NCBI RefSeq assembly: GCF_900142785.1
Contig: NZ_FRCD01000017.1
Location: 79,885-143,884 of the forward strand
Length of the DNA: 64,000 bases
Source of the DNA: Chryseobacterium carnipullorum
GTDB lineage: Bacteria; Bacteroidota; Bacteroidia; Flavobacteriales; Weeksellaceae
Direction of reading: 5' to 3'
The notes beneath the pieces were generated by a model that was not told the DNA's origin, searched no databases, and saw only the letters and a list, made by a program, of their open reading frames with translations. The translations under genes were made by a program, and so were the position numbers. This document shows, piece after piece, positions 44,369 through 52,614 of the stretch (position 1 is the first letter of the stretch; each line of letters opens with the position of its first letter).

Positions 44369-44698
44369 TTATATTTTAGGGGGTTGCCATATTTGGTCAT
44401 ACACCAAATATGCAAAGTCATTCTTTTTGAAAAGTATCTTTTTAGAAAAGTATTCTTTAATCTGTTTACGATATTCTATAACAGGCTTAATTTTAATGGA
44501 AGTAACACTGATTCTGCAGCAGTTACAGTAGCAAAAGGGCGAACATGAATCTGTTTTTGAATGAGCATCATTTTGCTCAGATTTTATAAAGGAATACGAT
44601 ATATTTTCAGTTTTTGATTGCGCTTTTGCAACATCCATGCATGGCATTAATGATAGTGCCATGAAGTAGACTGTAAAAAGCAATCTTAGAAAATTCAT
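44369..44698 (-). CDS. Small exported DUF6660-like protein with IWQPPKI tail
   Basis: The 109-residue protein has a signal peptide (LLFTVYFMALSLMPCMDVAKAQ). A Cys-rich centre (SCSPFCYCNCCRIS) follows. The C-terminal tail is YLVYDQIWQPPKI. It resembles DUF6660 proteins. The tail is shared with the protein at 30252. It lies 156 bp upstream of the CzcA-TolC gene, at the head of the divalent-metal block, so it may be a periplasmic sensor or accessory protein. Confidence 0.7.
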   Translation of the reverse strand: MNFLRLLFTVYFMALSLMPCMDVAKAQSKTENISYSFIKSEQNDAHSKTDSCSPFCYCNCCRISVTSIKIKPVIEYRKQIKEYFSKKILFKKNDFAYLVYDQIWQPPKI

Positions 44699-45109
44699 AA
44701 GACAAAGGTAAATATTTTACTTTAACAAAAAAATTAATAACGAACAATATAAGATAGAATTTTAGTTAAAAAATTATAAAAATCAAAATTATTATAGTTA
44801 ATCATACTTTGGAGTAAATTTAAAACAATTCAATAGTTTAACAAATTTATTAAACAGAAATATTAAAGTTAATATTGTAGAATATTGCGCTACGGGTTTC
44901 TAATATAAATTTGATAGTATTTGTAAATATGTAATATTGAAACATAAACAACTCTTAAAAATCTTTTTCATTTTAACAGTTGTCAGCTACAATTTTTTAA
45001 TTCTAAAATTCGTTATATCTGGTGCTAAATACTTCGATATTTCTTCGGTTATGGATAGAAAAACAACAAATATAAAAAACAAATCATTTTTCAAAATATC
45101 ATTTTATAA
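44699..45109. other. AT-rich intergenic stretch between metal block and integrase
   Basis: No gene or clear hairpin is seen in these 411 bases. They are strongly AT-rich and probably carry the promoter for the small protein at 44369 and the transcription end of the integrase. I could not place either with confidence. Confidence 0.4.
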
Positions 45110-46354
45110 CTAAAAATTACCTAACAGCTGCTGATTTTTTTTATTAAAAAATTTCTGTTTCAATGCCATCATATCCTCACTAACTTTTTCATCAAGTATT
45201 TTAGCATAATGCTGGGTCGTTTTAATGCTCTTGTGACCAAGCATTTTACTAACACTTTCGATGGAAACCCCATTAGATAAGGTAACAGTTGTTGCAAAGG
45301 TATGCCGTGCAATATGATAGGTCAATTCTTTATTAATCCCGCACAAGTCTGCAATCTCTTTAAGATAGGCATTCATTTTTTGATTACTAAGAATAGGCAG
45401 CAGCTTTCCATTATTAATACATACTGGATGATTTTTGTATTTTTCAATAATTTTCTCTGTTTGAGAAAGAATGGGAATATTAGAAGTAGTTTTAGTTTTC
45501 TGACGTTTGGTATAGATCCATTGAGAGCCATCAAGTCCTAAATTGATATTTTGATAGGTTAGTTTTTGAGTATCAATGTACGCCAATCCTGTGAAACAGC
45601 TGAACAGAAAAATATCTCTTACCAAAGACAATCTCTCATTTTTAAAATCTTTGGCAAAAAGCACTTCTATTTCCTTTTCATTAAGGAACATTCTTGTCAC
45701 TTCATTAAACTTAGAATGATAGTTCATAAAAGGGTCTCTTTCCATCCATCCATTTGCAAGACAGATACGAATGATCTTACCGAAGTTCTTGATATATTTT
45801 ACTGCGGAATTATTGTTACACGATCTTTCGGTTCTTAAAAAAAATTCGAAATCGTTTAGAAATGCATAATCGATCTTTTTAATTTCAATGTCGGTAACAC
45901 TGTATTTCCATTTCAAGAAATCTTTGGTATGTTTCAGACAGGTCTTATAGCGGGTTAATGTTCCTTGTGCAAATTCTTTGTCTATAAGTTGCTCCATTCG
46001 ATCATTATGATCCTGAAAAACGGGAATGAGTGTTCTGGTCAATCTACCTCTACCCACTAACTTATTTTTAAGAGCCTCAGAAGTTACTGTTTCCTTATCT
46101 CTGATCAATTCGTGATAGATATCGTAAACTTTCTGCTCAAATGTTTTCAAATAATAATTAAGTGATCTGCATTCTTCTGAAGAGCCACTAACCTTCTGCA
46201 TCGCAGAGTTCCACTTTAAAGGCTTTACTGTACGTTTTGTGCTGATCTCGCATATTTTGCCATCAATTGTAATTCGTAAATAAATAGGACACTCTCCTAC
46301 AGAATTGATTTTAGCTTTTTTTACATAGAAAAGTAAATTGAATGTCTTGTTCAT
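45110..46354 (-). CDS. int: Tyrosine integrase of a CTnDOT-like element (Arg I replaced)
   Basis: The 414-residue recombinase has an Arm-type N-terminal domain (FYVKKAKINSVGECPIYLRI). The SAM-like core-binding domain follows, near 105-205, then the catalytic domain. The active-site residues seen are K286, H347-x-x-R350, H374 and Tyr383. At the Arg I position the sequence is FTGLAYIDT, so Ala258 stands where most family members have Arg (TGLR). The CTnDOT integrase IntDOT also lacks Arg I. It lies 249 bp from the nearer tRNA-Asp, and its orientation fits element insertion at tRNA-Asp. Confidence 0.9.
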   Translation of the reverse strand: MNKTFNLLFYVKKAKINSVGECPIYLRITIDGKICEISTKRTVKPLKWNSAMQKVSGSSEECRSLNYYLKTFEQKVYDIYHELIRDKETVTSEALKNKLVGRGRLTRTLIPVFQDHNDRMEQLIDKEFAQGTLTRYKTCLKHTKDFLKWKYSVTDIEIKKIDYAFLNDFEFFLRTERSCNNNSAVKYIKNFGKIIRICLANGWMERDPFMNYHSKFNEVTRMFLNEKEIEVLFAKDFKNERLSLVRDIFLFSCFTGLAYIDTQKLTYQNINLGLDGSQWIYTKRQKTKTTSNIPILSQTEKIIEKYKNHPVCINNGKLLPILSNQKMNAYLKEIADLCGINKELTYHIARHTFATTVTLSNGVSIESVSKMLGHKSIKTTQHYAKILDEKVSEDMMALKQKFFNKKNQQLLGNF

Positions 46355-46409
46355 TTCGTTTAGCGTTTAAGATTTAAAATTAACCTTAGCAAAAACTTAT
46401 CACAAGATA

Positions 46410-46512
46410 TTCAGTTGCTGAACTAGCTACTGAACAGGGTTTCTCTGAATTTTCAGTGACCTTTTTACACCTGCTTTAACAGGTCACTGAATAGGTCACT
46501 TTCAGATTGTGC
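46410..46512. repeat. Repeats of TCACTGAA/TTCAGTGA, candidate integrase arm sites
   Basis: TTCAGTGACC (46452-46461) is the reverse complement of GGTCACTGAA (46482-46491). A direct copy AGGTCACT follows at 46493-46500 next to TTCAGA. Weaker matches (GCTGAAC, ACTGAAC, CTGAAT) lie from 46412 to 46450. Clustered short repeats between an integrase start and its tRNA target are typical arm-type binding sites at an ICE end. Confidence 0.5.
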
Positions 46513-46545
46513 TTTTTTAGTTCTCTTTGAACAGACATAAAACAA

Positions 46546-46579
46546 AAAAAGCTTTAAAACATACGTTTTAAAGCTTTTT
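46546..46579 (-). terminator. Terminator behind the tandem tRNA-Asp genes
   Basis: AAAAAGCTTTAAAAC (46546-46560) pairs exactly with GTTTTAAAGCTTTTT (46565-46579) around ATAC. Reading on the minus strand, the stem is followed by a run of T residues. It starts 24 bp beyond the 3' end of the left tRNA-Asp, so it should end the tRNA transcript. If the element inserted in the tRNA end, this terminator belongs to the element side. Confidence 0.7.
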
Positions 46580-46602
46580 CTACTACTTTGATATTGTAGT
46601 TG

Positions 46603-46676
46603 CGATCCGGACGGGACTCGAACCCGCGACCTCCGCCGTGACAGGGCGGCATTCTAACCAGCTGAACTACCGGATC
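46603..46676 (-). tRNA. tRNA-Asp (GTC), left copy
   Basis: The minus strand starts GATCCGGTAGTTC and ends in CCGGATC plus discriminator G, a 7-bp acceptor stem. The anticodon loop is CTGTCAC with anticodon GTC, and the TpsiC arm reads GTTCGAG. Length is 74 nt. No CCA is encoded. It is 34 bp downstream of an identical copy. The 3' end faces the integrase, so it is the likely attachment site. Confidence 0.95.
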
Positions 46677-46710
46677 TAATTTTTTTTAAAAGTAAATTGA
46701 AAAACTTTTG

Positions 46711-46784
46711 CGATCCGGACGGGACTCGAACCCGCGACCTCCGCCGTGACAGGGCGGCATTCTAACCAGCTGAACTACCGGATC
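46711..46784 (-). tRNA. tRNA-Asp (GTC), right copy
   Basis: The 74-nt sequence is identical to the left copy over its whole length, including anticodon GTC and discriminator G. The two genes are 34 bp apart with AT-rich spacer and share one promoter and terminator. The upstream consensus promoter at 46829-46859 serves both. Confidence 0.95.
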
Positions 46785-46828
46785 ATTTTTCTGTTGTTAT
46801 AAAGAACGTTGTTTCTTTTTTGTGATTG

Positions 46829-46859
46829 CAAAACTACAACTTTTTTTATTACCTGCAAA
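46829..46859 (-). promoter_or_regulatory. Bacteroidota consensus promoter for tRNA-Asp genes
   Basis: On the minus strand TTTG (46859-46856) is followed after 19 bases by TAGTTTTG (46836-46829). This fits TTTG-N19-TANNTTTG, the Bacteroidota vegetative promoter. The start site would be about 46822, roughly 38 bp before the right tRNA. Confidence 0.7.
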
Positions 46860-46870
46860 TTATTTCCTAA

Positions 46871-46896
46871 TAAAAAGCCTTCCAAAAATGGAAGGC
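46871..46896 (-). terminator. Rho-independent terminator of trxA
   Basis: GCCTTCCA (46877-46884) pairs with TGGAAGGC (46889-46896) around AAAA. On the minus strand it is followed by TTTTTATT. It begins 22 bp after the trxA stop codon. Confidence 0.8.
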
Positions 46897-46917
46897 GTTC
46901 ATTATCAAAGTTATTTT

Positions 46918-47235
46918 TTACAAGTGTGCACTTAATTTTTCAGCGATAATCTCCTTTGGAGTCACCCCTACTAATTTATCAACCACTTCACCGTTCTTAA
47001 AAATCAGAACTGTAGGGATATTTCTGATGCCATATTGCATTGAAATTTCCTGGTTGTTGTCTACATCAACTTTTCCTACCACTGCTTTTCCTTCAAAATC
47101 TGATGCTACTTCTTCGATGATTGGTCCCAAAGTTCTGCATGGTCCACACCATACTGCCCAAAAGTCAACCAATACCGGCTTATCTGATTTTAAAACTGTT
47201 TCCTGAAATGAGCTGTCCGTAATTTCTAAAGCCAT
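46918..47235 (-). CDS. trxA: Thioredoxin
   Basis: The 105-residue protein has the active site W29-C30-G31-P32-C33 and the cis-proline motif RNIPTVLIFKNG. It reduces disulfides in the cytoplasm. It has its own terminator and a -7 element (TAATTTTG) 58 bp upstream, so it is probably monocistronic. Full length and ordinary. Confidence 0.97.
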   Translation of the reverse strand: MALEITDSSFQETVLKSDKPVLVDFWAVWCGPCRTLGPIIEEVASDFEGKAVVGKVDVDNNQEISMQYGIRNIPTVLIFKNGEVVDKLVGVTPKEIIAEKLSAHL

Positions 47236-47292
47236 TTTGTTTCTTTTATTTAAATTAATATTATATTCTTACTGTAATCCCTATTGGATATT

Positions 47293-47300
47293 CAAAATTA
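47293..47300 (-). promoter_or_regulatory. Candidate -7 element of trxA
   Basis: TAATTTTG on the minus strand matches TANNTTTG. It lies 58 bp before the trxA ATG and would start transcription near 47286. No good -33 element is visible at 19-20 bp, so confidence is limited. Confidence 0.4.
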
Positions 47301-47319
47301 CGATTTTTAAGCGATAAGA

Positions 47320-48495
47320 CTATCTATGCTCAACATTTGTTTTTTCTATAGCATAGTCTTTTGAAATTTCTTCCAAAGCTTCTGCGAGCGCATCGATGTC
47401 TGCTTTTGTCGTCATATGGCTGAACGAGATACGTAAAGGCGTACAATGATCCATTTCATCCTCAGAAAGAACCATCATCATGACCATGGAAGGTTTCGAT
47501 GCTCCTGAAGAACAAGCGCTCCCCTGAGAAATGGCAATTCCTTTCATATCCAGCTGAAGTCCTATCAAAGGGTTTTTATAAGGCAATAAAGCGCTTAAAA
47601 CCGTGTAAAGACTATTTTCCTTCTCTGCACTCCTTCCATTGAATTTAATCCCCGGAACCGCATCAGAAAGCCTTTCTATTGCGTAGTCTTTGATCTCCTG
47701 CATGTGCTTGGTGTACTCTTCCATATGCTGTAAAGAAAGTTCCAATGCTTTTCCTAGCCCCACAATGCCGCTTACGTTCTCAGTTCCTGCTCTTAAGCTT
47801 CGTTCCTGAGGTCCTCCAGTAATAATTCCCTTCATTCCCGTTGCTTTTCTGATGAAAGCAAAACCTATCCCTTTAGGACCATGAAATTTGTGGGCACTGC
47901 ATGAAGCAAAGTCTACCTTGATATCAGAAAAATCCAGATTCATGTGAGCCATCGTCTGTACGGTATCGGAATGGAAAAGTGCATTGTTTTCTTTACAGAG
48001 TTCCGCGATCTTTTTGATATCCACGATATTTCCAATCTCGTTATTGGCATGCATTAAACTTACCAATGTTTTTTTATCTGAAGCTTTTAACAGCTCTTCC
48101 AGTTTATGAAGGTCAACATCCCCTTTTTCATTGGGGCGTATATAATTCACTTCTACCCCCTTTCTGTTTTTCATATCCAGAACAGTCTCTGAAACACATT
48201 TATGTTCCAGTGGAGTACTGATGATTCTTTCTATTCCAAGATGTTCTACACTGGATTTGATGATCATGTTATTCGATTCTGTTCCGCATGAGGTAAAGAT
48301 GATCTCTGCGGGACTTACATGAAGATAATCTGCAACCTGTCTTCTTACATTTTCAATAAGGATCTTTGCTTCCTGGCCAAAGCTGTGGGTAGAAGATGGA
48401 TTTCCGAAATTCATCTTCATGGTGCTCACCATTGCATCTATCACTTCTTCTGAAAGAGGGGTCGTTGCAGCGTTATCTAAATATACTTTGTTCAT
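47320..48495 (-). CDS. Cysteine desulfurase (NifS/IscS family)
   Basis: Taking the ATG at 48495 (MNKVYLDNAATTPLS) gives 391 residues. The PLP lysine is in SAHKFHGPKGIGF. The catalytic cysteine loop reads GSACSSGASKPS. The pattern GTESNNMIIK and HANNEIGNI are family motifs. It takes sulfur from cysteine to supply Fe-S cluster or thiolation pathways. The longer frame from 48564 overlaps the upstream gene and has no plausible start. Confidence 0.92.
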   Translation of the reverse strand: MNKVYLDNAATTPLSEEVIDAMVSTMKMNFGNPSSTHSFGQEAKILIENVRRQVADYLHVSPAEIIFTSCGTESNNMIIKSSVEHLGIERIISTPLEHKCVSETVLDMKNRKGVEVNYIRPNEKGDVDLHKLEELLKASDKKTLVSLMHANNEIGNIVDIKKIAELCKENNALFHSDTVQTMAHMNLDFSDIKVDFASCSAHKFHGPKGIGFAFIRKATGMKGIITGGPQERSLRAGTENVSGIVGLGKALELSLQHMEEYTKHMQEIKDYAIERLSDAVPGIKFNGRSAEKENSLYTVLSALLPYKNPLIGLQLDMKGIAISQGSACSSGASKPSMVMMMVLSEDEMDHCTPLRISFSHMTTKADIDALAEALEEISKDYAIEKTNVEHR

Positions 48496-48497
48496 TT

Positions 48498-48962
48498 TTA
48501 TTTGGAATATTTTAATTCTACTGAGGTAAACTGATAATCTGAAGGAACGGCAAAAATAAACCATGGATTTGAAAGCACCTGAATTTCCATTCCACCTGTT
48601 GCTGCATCCGGAACTTCCACATACAACACCCTGTTTTTTACCGATATATTTCTGATGCTGGTTACTCTGTGACTTCCCGATCTAAAGATTCCCATATGGT
48701 ACAAAACTACTTTTTTGTTTCTAGGAAATTTCGGATAGTTCACAGAGGGTTCTTTTTTCAAACCAATAAGACCGAAACTACCCTTGATGGCGTTTCGGAA
48801 TTCCTGTTCATTTTTAATCATAGTAAATCCGGCTACATCCGTACCACCCTGCGACTCAGAAACTAGCAGCTCTGCATTGTCCTGCATAGCTGATGATTTT
48901 TGAGACGGCGTAGCAGTACAGTTCAACAAGAGTGCAGTACTTACAATAAGCAGTCTTTTCAT
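48498..48962 (-). CDS. PrcB-like domain lipoprotein
   Basis: The ATG at 48962 gives 154 residues with a lipoprotein-like signal (LLIVSTALLLNCTATP). The C-terminal 90 residues fit the PrcB-C pattern: VVLYHMGIFRSGSHRVTSIRNI, then VLYVEVPDAATGG and FIFAVPSDYQFTSVEL. PrcB stabilises a surface protease in Treponema; the role here is unknown. It ends 3 bp before the cysteine desulfurase begins and starts 23 bp after the HAD gene ends. Confidence 0.65.
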   Translation of the reverse strand: MKRLLIVSTALLLNCTATPSQKSSAMQDNAELLVSESQGGTDVAGFTMIKNEQEFRNAIKGSFGLIGLKKEPSVNYPKFPRNKKVVLYHMGIFRSGSHRVTSIRNISVKNRVLYVEVPDAATGGMEIQVLSNPWFIFAVPSDYQFTSVELKYSK

Positions 48963-48985
48963 TTTTACATTTTTACCACCCAAAA

Positions 48986-49573
48986 TTAGTGAAAAAATTG
49001 GTAATGACCCTCATTTGCCCATTTAAGCATTTGCCGGTCTCCGGAAGTATCTCCGAAAGCGATTATTTTATCGTATTTAGAATCGTGTATTTCAGCTTTT
49101 ATTCTTACCAGCTTTTCATTTCCATTGCAGTTTTTGCCTATGAAATTGCCTGTAAAAACACCGTTTTTAAACTCTGCACGGGTGGATACCAGCTGCATTT
49201 TCAATTCTTCAGCAAAAGGTTTCACCCAGATATCCAGTGAAGCGGTGACCAATAAACTCTGTGTATTATTCCTATCGATATTTTTTATAAAGTCCAGAGC
49301 ATTTTCCCTTACGATTCTGGGATAATGATGCTCAAAAAACTGTTTTGACTTCATTTCAATCTTCTCCTGACTCTGTCCTTTGAGAATAGATCCAATAAAG
49401 CTTTTTTTTACTTTTTCCGTTTCGGCAAGCTTTAATTTCAGTAAAATAAAAAGAGGAACGTGTCTTAAAAATTGTATCCGGAATTTTGTAGAATCGTAGA
49501 ATTTAAGATACATGAACATGGTATCTTTATAGGTAAGGGTTCCGTCAAAATCAAAACAATACAATTTTTTCAT
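48986..49573 (-). CDS. HAD-family phosphatase of the DprE cluster
   Basis: The 195-residue HAD-IB hydrolase has motif I DFDGTL, motif II VTASLDIW, and motif IV FGDTSGDRQML. It is 4 bp from the dprE2-like gene. In the actinobacterial decaprenyl-phosphoribose pathway a phosphatase removes the 5'-phosphate before oxidation. A HAD enzyme in this position is the natural candidate for that step, an inference. Confidence 0.8.
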   Translation of the reverse strand: MKKLYCFDFDGTLTYKDTMFMYLKFYDSTKFRIQFLRHVPLFILLKLKLAETEKVKKSFIGSILKGQSQEKIEMKSKQFFEHHYPRIVRENALDFIKNIDRNNTQSLLVTASLDIWVKPFAEELKMQLVSTRAEFKNGVFTGNFIGKNCNGNEKLVRIKAEIHDSKYDKIIAFGDTSGDRQMLKWANEGHYQFFH

Positions 49574-49577
49574 TTTA

Positions 49578-50303
49578 TTAAAGCTTTAATTTTTTAAATA
49601 TAAATTCAGGTATATTTCTGATAATCATCATTATAATACTCCAAACCGGCAAAACATAGGCCACATTCTTTTGCTTTTTAAAAGCTTTGTAAATGCATTC
49701 CGCTGCCTGCTTTGGTGTTGCCGTCAGTTTTGGGTTCAAAGGAAGTCCTTCCGTCATTTTTGTGGCCATAAAGCCCGGTTTGATGGTAAGAACATGTACT
49801 TTTTTCTCAAAAAGATAATTGCGGAGTCCACTAAGATAGGCTGTAAAAGCTGCTTTTGCACTACCGTAAATAAAATTGCTCTGCCTTCCCCGGTCTCCCG
49901 CTACAGACGAAAGTCCGATGATCGTTCCTGACCTCCTGCTTTCAAACTTTTGGGCGAAATAGTTCATTACAGGAATGAGTTTGGAATAATTGATACTGAT
50001 AATCTTTTCCGTATTCCTGTTGTCATAAAGACCTTCTTCAGTTCCCTCTCCCAAATATCCGACAGCACAAAATAATACATTTGAGCTGACATGATCAAAT
50101 GTATTGTAATCGATCTCTTTCATCAGATCAATTTCGATCACTTCAGACTGCTGCAGAAATTTTACGTCAATGTGTCTTGCAAATCTTTCCGTAGTCTCTT
50201 TATTTGAAGTGAAAAGGTATATTTTTTCAAACTTTTCTCCTTCCTGAAGAGCCTTTTCCACAAAAGCCTGAGCTACCTCAGACGTACTTCCCAGAACTAT
50301 CAT
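49578..50303 (-). CDS. dprE2: DprE2-like short-chain dehydrogenase
   Basis: The 241-residue SDR has GSTSEVAQAF at the NAD-binding site, and the catalytic segment SSVAGDRGRQSNFIYGSAKAAF with Ser, Tyr-x-x-x-Lys. This closely resembles DprE2, which reduces the 2'-keto intermediate to arabinose. A C-terminal hydrophobic tail (VLPVWSIIMMIIRNIPEFIF) may tether it to the membrane. It directly follows dprE1-like gene with no gap. Confidence 0.8.
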   Translation of the reverse strand: MIVLGSTSEVAQAFVEKALQEGEKFEKIYLFTSNKETTERFARHIDVKFLQQSEVIEIDLMKEIDYNTFDHVSSNVLFCAVGYLGEGTEEGLYDNRNTEKIISINYSKLIPVMNYFAQKFESRRSGTIIGLSSVAGDRGRQSNFIYGSAKAAFTAYLSGLRNYLFEKKVHVLTIKPGFMATKMTEGLPLNPKLTATPKQAAECIYKAFKKQKNVAYVLPVWSIIMMIIRNIPEFIFKKLKL

Positions 50304-51623
50304 TTATGAATTGTTGTTTATGATTCTTTTGTGCTGTAAGGACACAAATTTTGAACTTTGAATATTTTTAAGGTAATTCGTCAGTGAAGATCTGCTCATA
50401 CTGTCTTTCGTAAGATAAATCCTTCCCCCGAACTTTTGCACCGTATCATCTAATTTCTCCACCAGTTTTTTCAGTTTTGAATTGACCTTAAAATCAAGAG
50501 CCAAAGTATACCCTTCAAACGGAAATGAGTTATACGCTTCAGGATTATTTTTACCAAACAGCTTTAATACAGCCAGAAATGATCCGTTCCCGCTTGCCGC
50601 GATAGTCTCAAGAATCTGCTTCATCCCTTCTTTCCCCGCTTCTTTTGGAATCACCATCTGATATTGGATGAAACCTGATTTTCCGTAGATCTTATTCCAA
50701 TCTGTAATGGCATCCAGCGGATAAAAAAAGGTTTCATAATCAATAAAGGATTTAACTTCTTTTTTTGCCTGTTTTTTATAATACAAAAGATTAAAGATCT
50801 TCACGGTGAGCGAATTCAAAATAAATCCCGGAAAATAAAACGGAACGGTTGGCTGAAGCTTTTTCTTAAGTCTTAATGGCTGCCTGGTCAGGTTTTGGGG
50901 AAGTTCATGCTGAAAAGCGTGCTCGCCTCTCATGAGAATACTTCTTCCCAGGTTTTTCCCTTTTTGAAGACAGTCGATCCATGCTACGGTATAGGTCCAG
51001 TTTTCACTTTCCTCAAAGAGTCTGAAAATTTCATCGAGATTCTCTGCTTTAATGCTTTCCTGACGAATGTAAGCTGTTTCTATATTCTTAAGTTTAAATT
51101 TTACATTAAGAATAATTCCTGTAAGCCCCATTCCTCCGATAGTAGACCAGAATTTATCTGAATTTTCTTCTCTGGAGCAGGTAATAATGTCTCCATTTTC
51201 AGTCATCAGCTTAAACTCCATCACATATTCAGAAAAACATCCTTCCGCATGATGATTTTTGCCGTGAACATCTGAAGCAATGGCGCCTCCCACGGAAATA
51301 AATTTTGTTCCCGGCGTTACGTACAGAAAGTATCCCTGAGGCACCGCAATTTCAAGCACGTCTGAAAGAAGTACTCCTGATTCACATTCTATAACCCCGT
51401 TGAGACGGTCGAAACTGATGAATTTATTTAATTTCTTGGTAGAAAATATGGTTTCTCCCAGAGATGCATCTCCGTAACATCTTCCGTTTCCTCTGGCAAT
51501 AATCTCGTTGTGATTAAGGACAAACTCCTTTATTTTTTTGAAGCTGTCCTCGGATCTCATTTCTTTTTCTACTACCGGGAAATTTCCCCAGTTAGTAACT
51601 TTTTGTGTGAAATTTGGCTTCAT
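50304..51623 (-). CDS. dprE1: DprE1-like FAD oxidoreductase
   Basis: The 439-residue enzyme has an FAD-binding segment (RGNGRCYGDASLG, TPGTKFISVGGAIASDVHGKNHH, STIGGMGLTGI). The substrate domain ends with QYQMVIPKEAG, FLAVLKLFG and the active-site lysine in YLTKDSMS (K406). DprE1 epimerises decaprenyl-phosphoryl ribose with DprE2. Where the mycobacterial enzyme has Cys387 this one has Ala375 (GYTLALDF), so covalent benzothiazinone inhibition is not expected. It overlaps the UbiA gene by 4 bp. Confidence 0.85.
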   Translation of the reverse strand: MKPNFTQKVTNWGNFPVVEKEMRSEDSFKKIKEFVLNHNEIIARGNGRCYGDASLGETIFSTKKLNKFISFDRLNGVIECESGVLLSDVLEIAVPQGYFLYVTPGTKFISVGGAIASDVHGKNHHAEGCFSEYVMEFKLMTENGDIITCSREENSDKFWSTIGGMGLTGIILNVKFKLKNIETAYIRQESIKAENLDEIFRLFEESENWTYTVAWIDCLQKGKNLGRSILMRGEHAFQHELPQNLTRQPLRLKKKLQPTVPFYFPGFILNSLTVKIFNLLYYKKQAKKEVKSFIDYETFFYPLDAITDWNKIYGKSGFIQYQMVIPKEAGKEGMKQILETIAASGNGSFLAVLKLFGKNNPEAYNSFPFEGYTLALDFKVNSKLKKLVEKLDDTVQKFGGRIYLTKDSMSRSSLTNYLKNIQSSKFVSLQHKRIINNNS

Positions 51624-52507
51624 TTTTTAAAATAAATCTGAATTAAAAATGCGGCTACCCACAGCACTAAAGTTACCTGGATATACCGGTCTCTGTAGAC
51701 AATTTTGGTAGGAGACTCTGTTCTGTTGTACACCAACGTCTGCTGAAGATATCTTAGAAAGGCAAATACGACAAATATAACGGTATAAAAAACTCGCTCA
51801 TGAAATCTTGCCTGCACTTCAGGTGAAAGGGTAAACATCAGATAACACACAATAGCAAGCGTTACTGAAATAGACAGGGCAATATCTGCAAACTGTACGT
51901 TGTACCCATCCAGTGCCTTTCTTGTTTTTCCGGAAACCTGTGCATTGATCAGTTCTCCCCTTCTTTTTCCGATGGCTAAAACAAGAGCCAGCACAAAGGT
52001 AAGCAGGATGGCCCACTGGGAGATTCCGATTCCTGTAATATACCCTCCCGCCAGAACTCTCAGGACAAACCCTAAAGCAATAATGAAAATATCAATAATC
52101 GGAACATGCTTAAGCTTAAAAGTATAGGCAATGTTGATGATGACGTACAGTCCTATAATGGTGGCAAATTTCCATAAAGGTTCATTAAAATAAAGCTGAG
52201 CGAGGCAGACAAGAGCTACATCCATAATAACGAGTCCCGTAAGAATTCCCAAAGCTTTTGATTTTGAAATGGCTCCGCTGGCCAGAGGCCTTCTTCTTTT
52301 TTCAGGGTGTTTACTGTCTGCTTCTATATCATTATAATCATTGAGGATATAGACAATACTTGCTGCGAGGGAAAAAATAATAAGAGCAAATATACTTTTA
52401 CTGAGTAAGTCTATATTTGTAATATTTCCTGAAAAAAACAGAGGAACAAAAACAAATAAGTTTTTGACCCACTGCTCCACCCGAAGGAGTTTAAGATATT
52501 TCTTCAT
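51620..52507 (-). CDS. UbiA-family prenyl phosphate phosphoribosyltransferase
   Basis: The 295-residue membrane protein has about eight helices and the diagnostic motif NDYNDIEADSKHPEKRRRPLASG. This NDxxDxxxD with KRxRP pattern is the DPPR-synthase type of UbiA. It would transfer ribose-5-phosphate onto polyprenyl phosphate. It is the first gene of the dprE cluster, and downstream genes follow in overlapping order. Confidence 0.82.
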   Translation of the reverse strand: MKKYLKLLRVEQWVKNLFVFVPLFFSGNITNIDLLSKSIFALIIFSLAASIVYILNDYNDIEADSKHPEKRRRPLASGAISKSKALGILTGLVIMDVALVCLAQLYFNEPLWKFATIIGLYVIINIAYTFKLKHVPIIDIFIIALGFVLRVLAGGYITGIGISQWAILLTFVLALVLAIGKRRGELINAQVSGKTRKALDGYNVQFADIALSISVTLAIVCYLMFTLSPEVQARFHERVFYTVIFVVFAFLRYLQQTLVYNRTESPTKIVYRDRYIQVTLVLWVAAFLIQIYFKK

Positions 52508-52561
52508 TTATGTTATTTCAGTTGCAAAAATAGTAAATTCAAAATTTAAAGCATAAAAATA

Positions 52562-52590
52562 CAAAAAAAACCGCCGAGGCGGTCTTTTAC
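52562..52590 (-). terminator. Rho-independent terminator of the OmpA-family gene
   Basis: ACCGCC (52570-52575) pairs with GGCGGT (52578-52583). On the minus strand eight T residues follow the stem. It lies 25-50 bp downstream of the OmpA-family stop codon. Confidence 0.8.
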
Positions 52591-52614
52591 GAAAATATTT
52601 ATATATAAAATTAA

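Noticed and set aside
46603..46784. Tandem tRNA-Asp as an assembly artefact or att duplication
   Set aside because: Both copies are full length with separate flanks and a shared promoter and terminator, which fits a genuine two-gene tRNA unit. An integration duplicate would normally copy only the 3' part.
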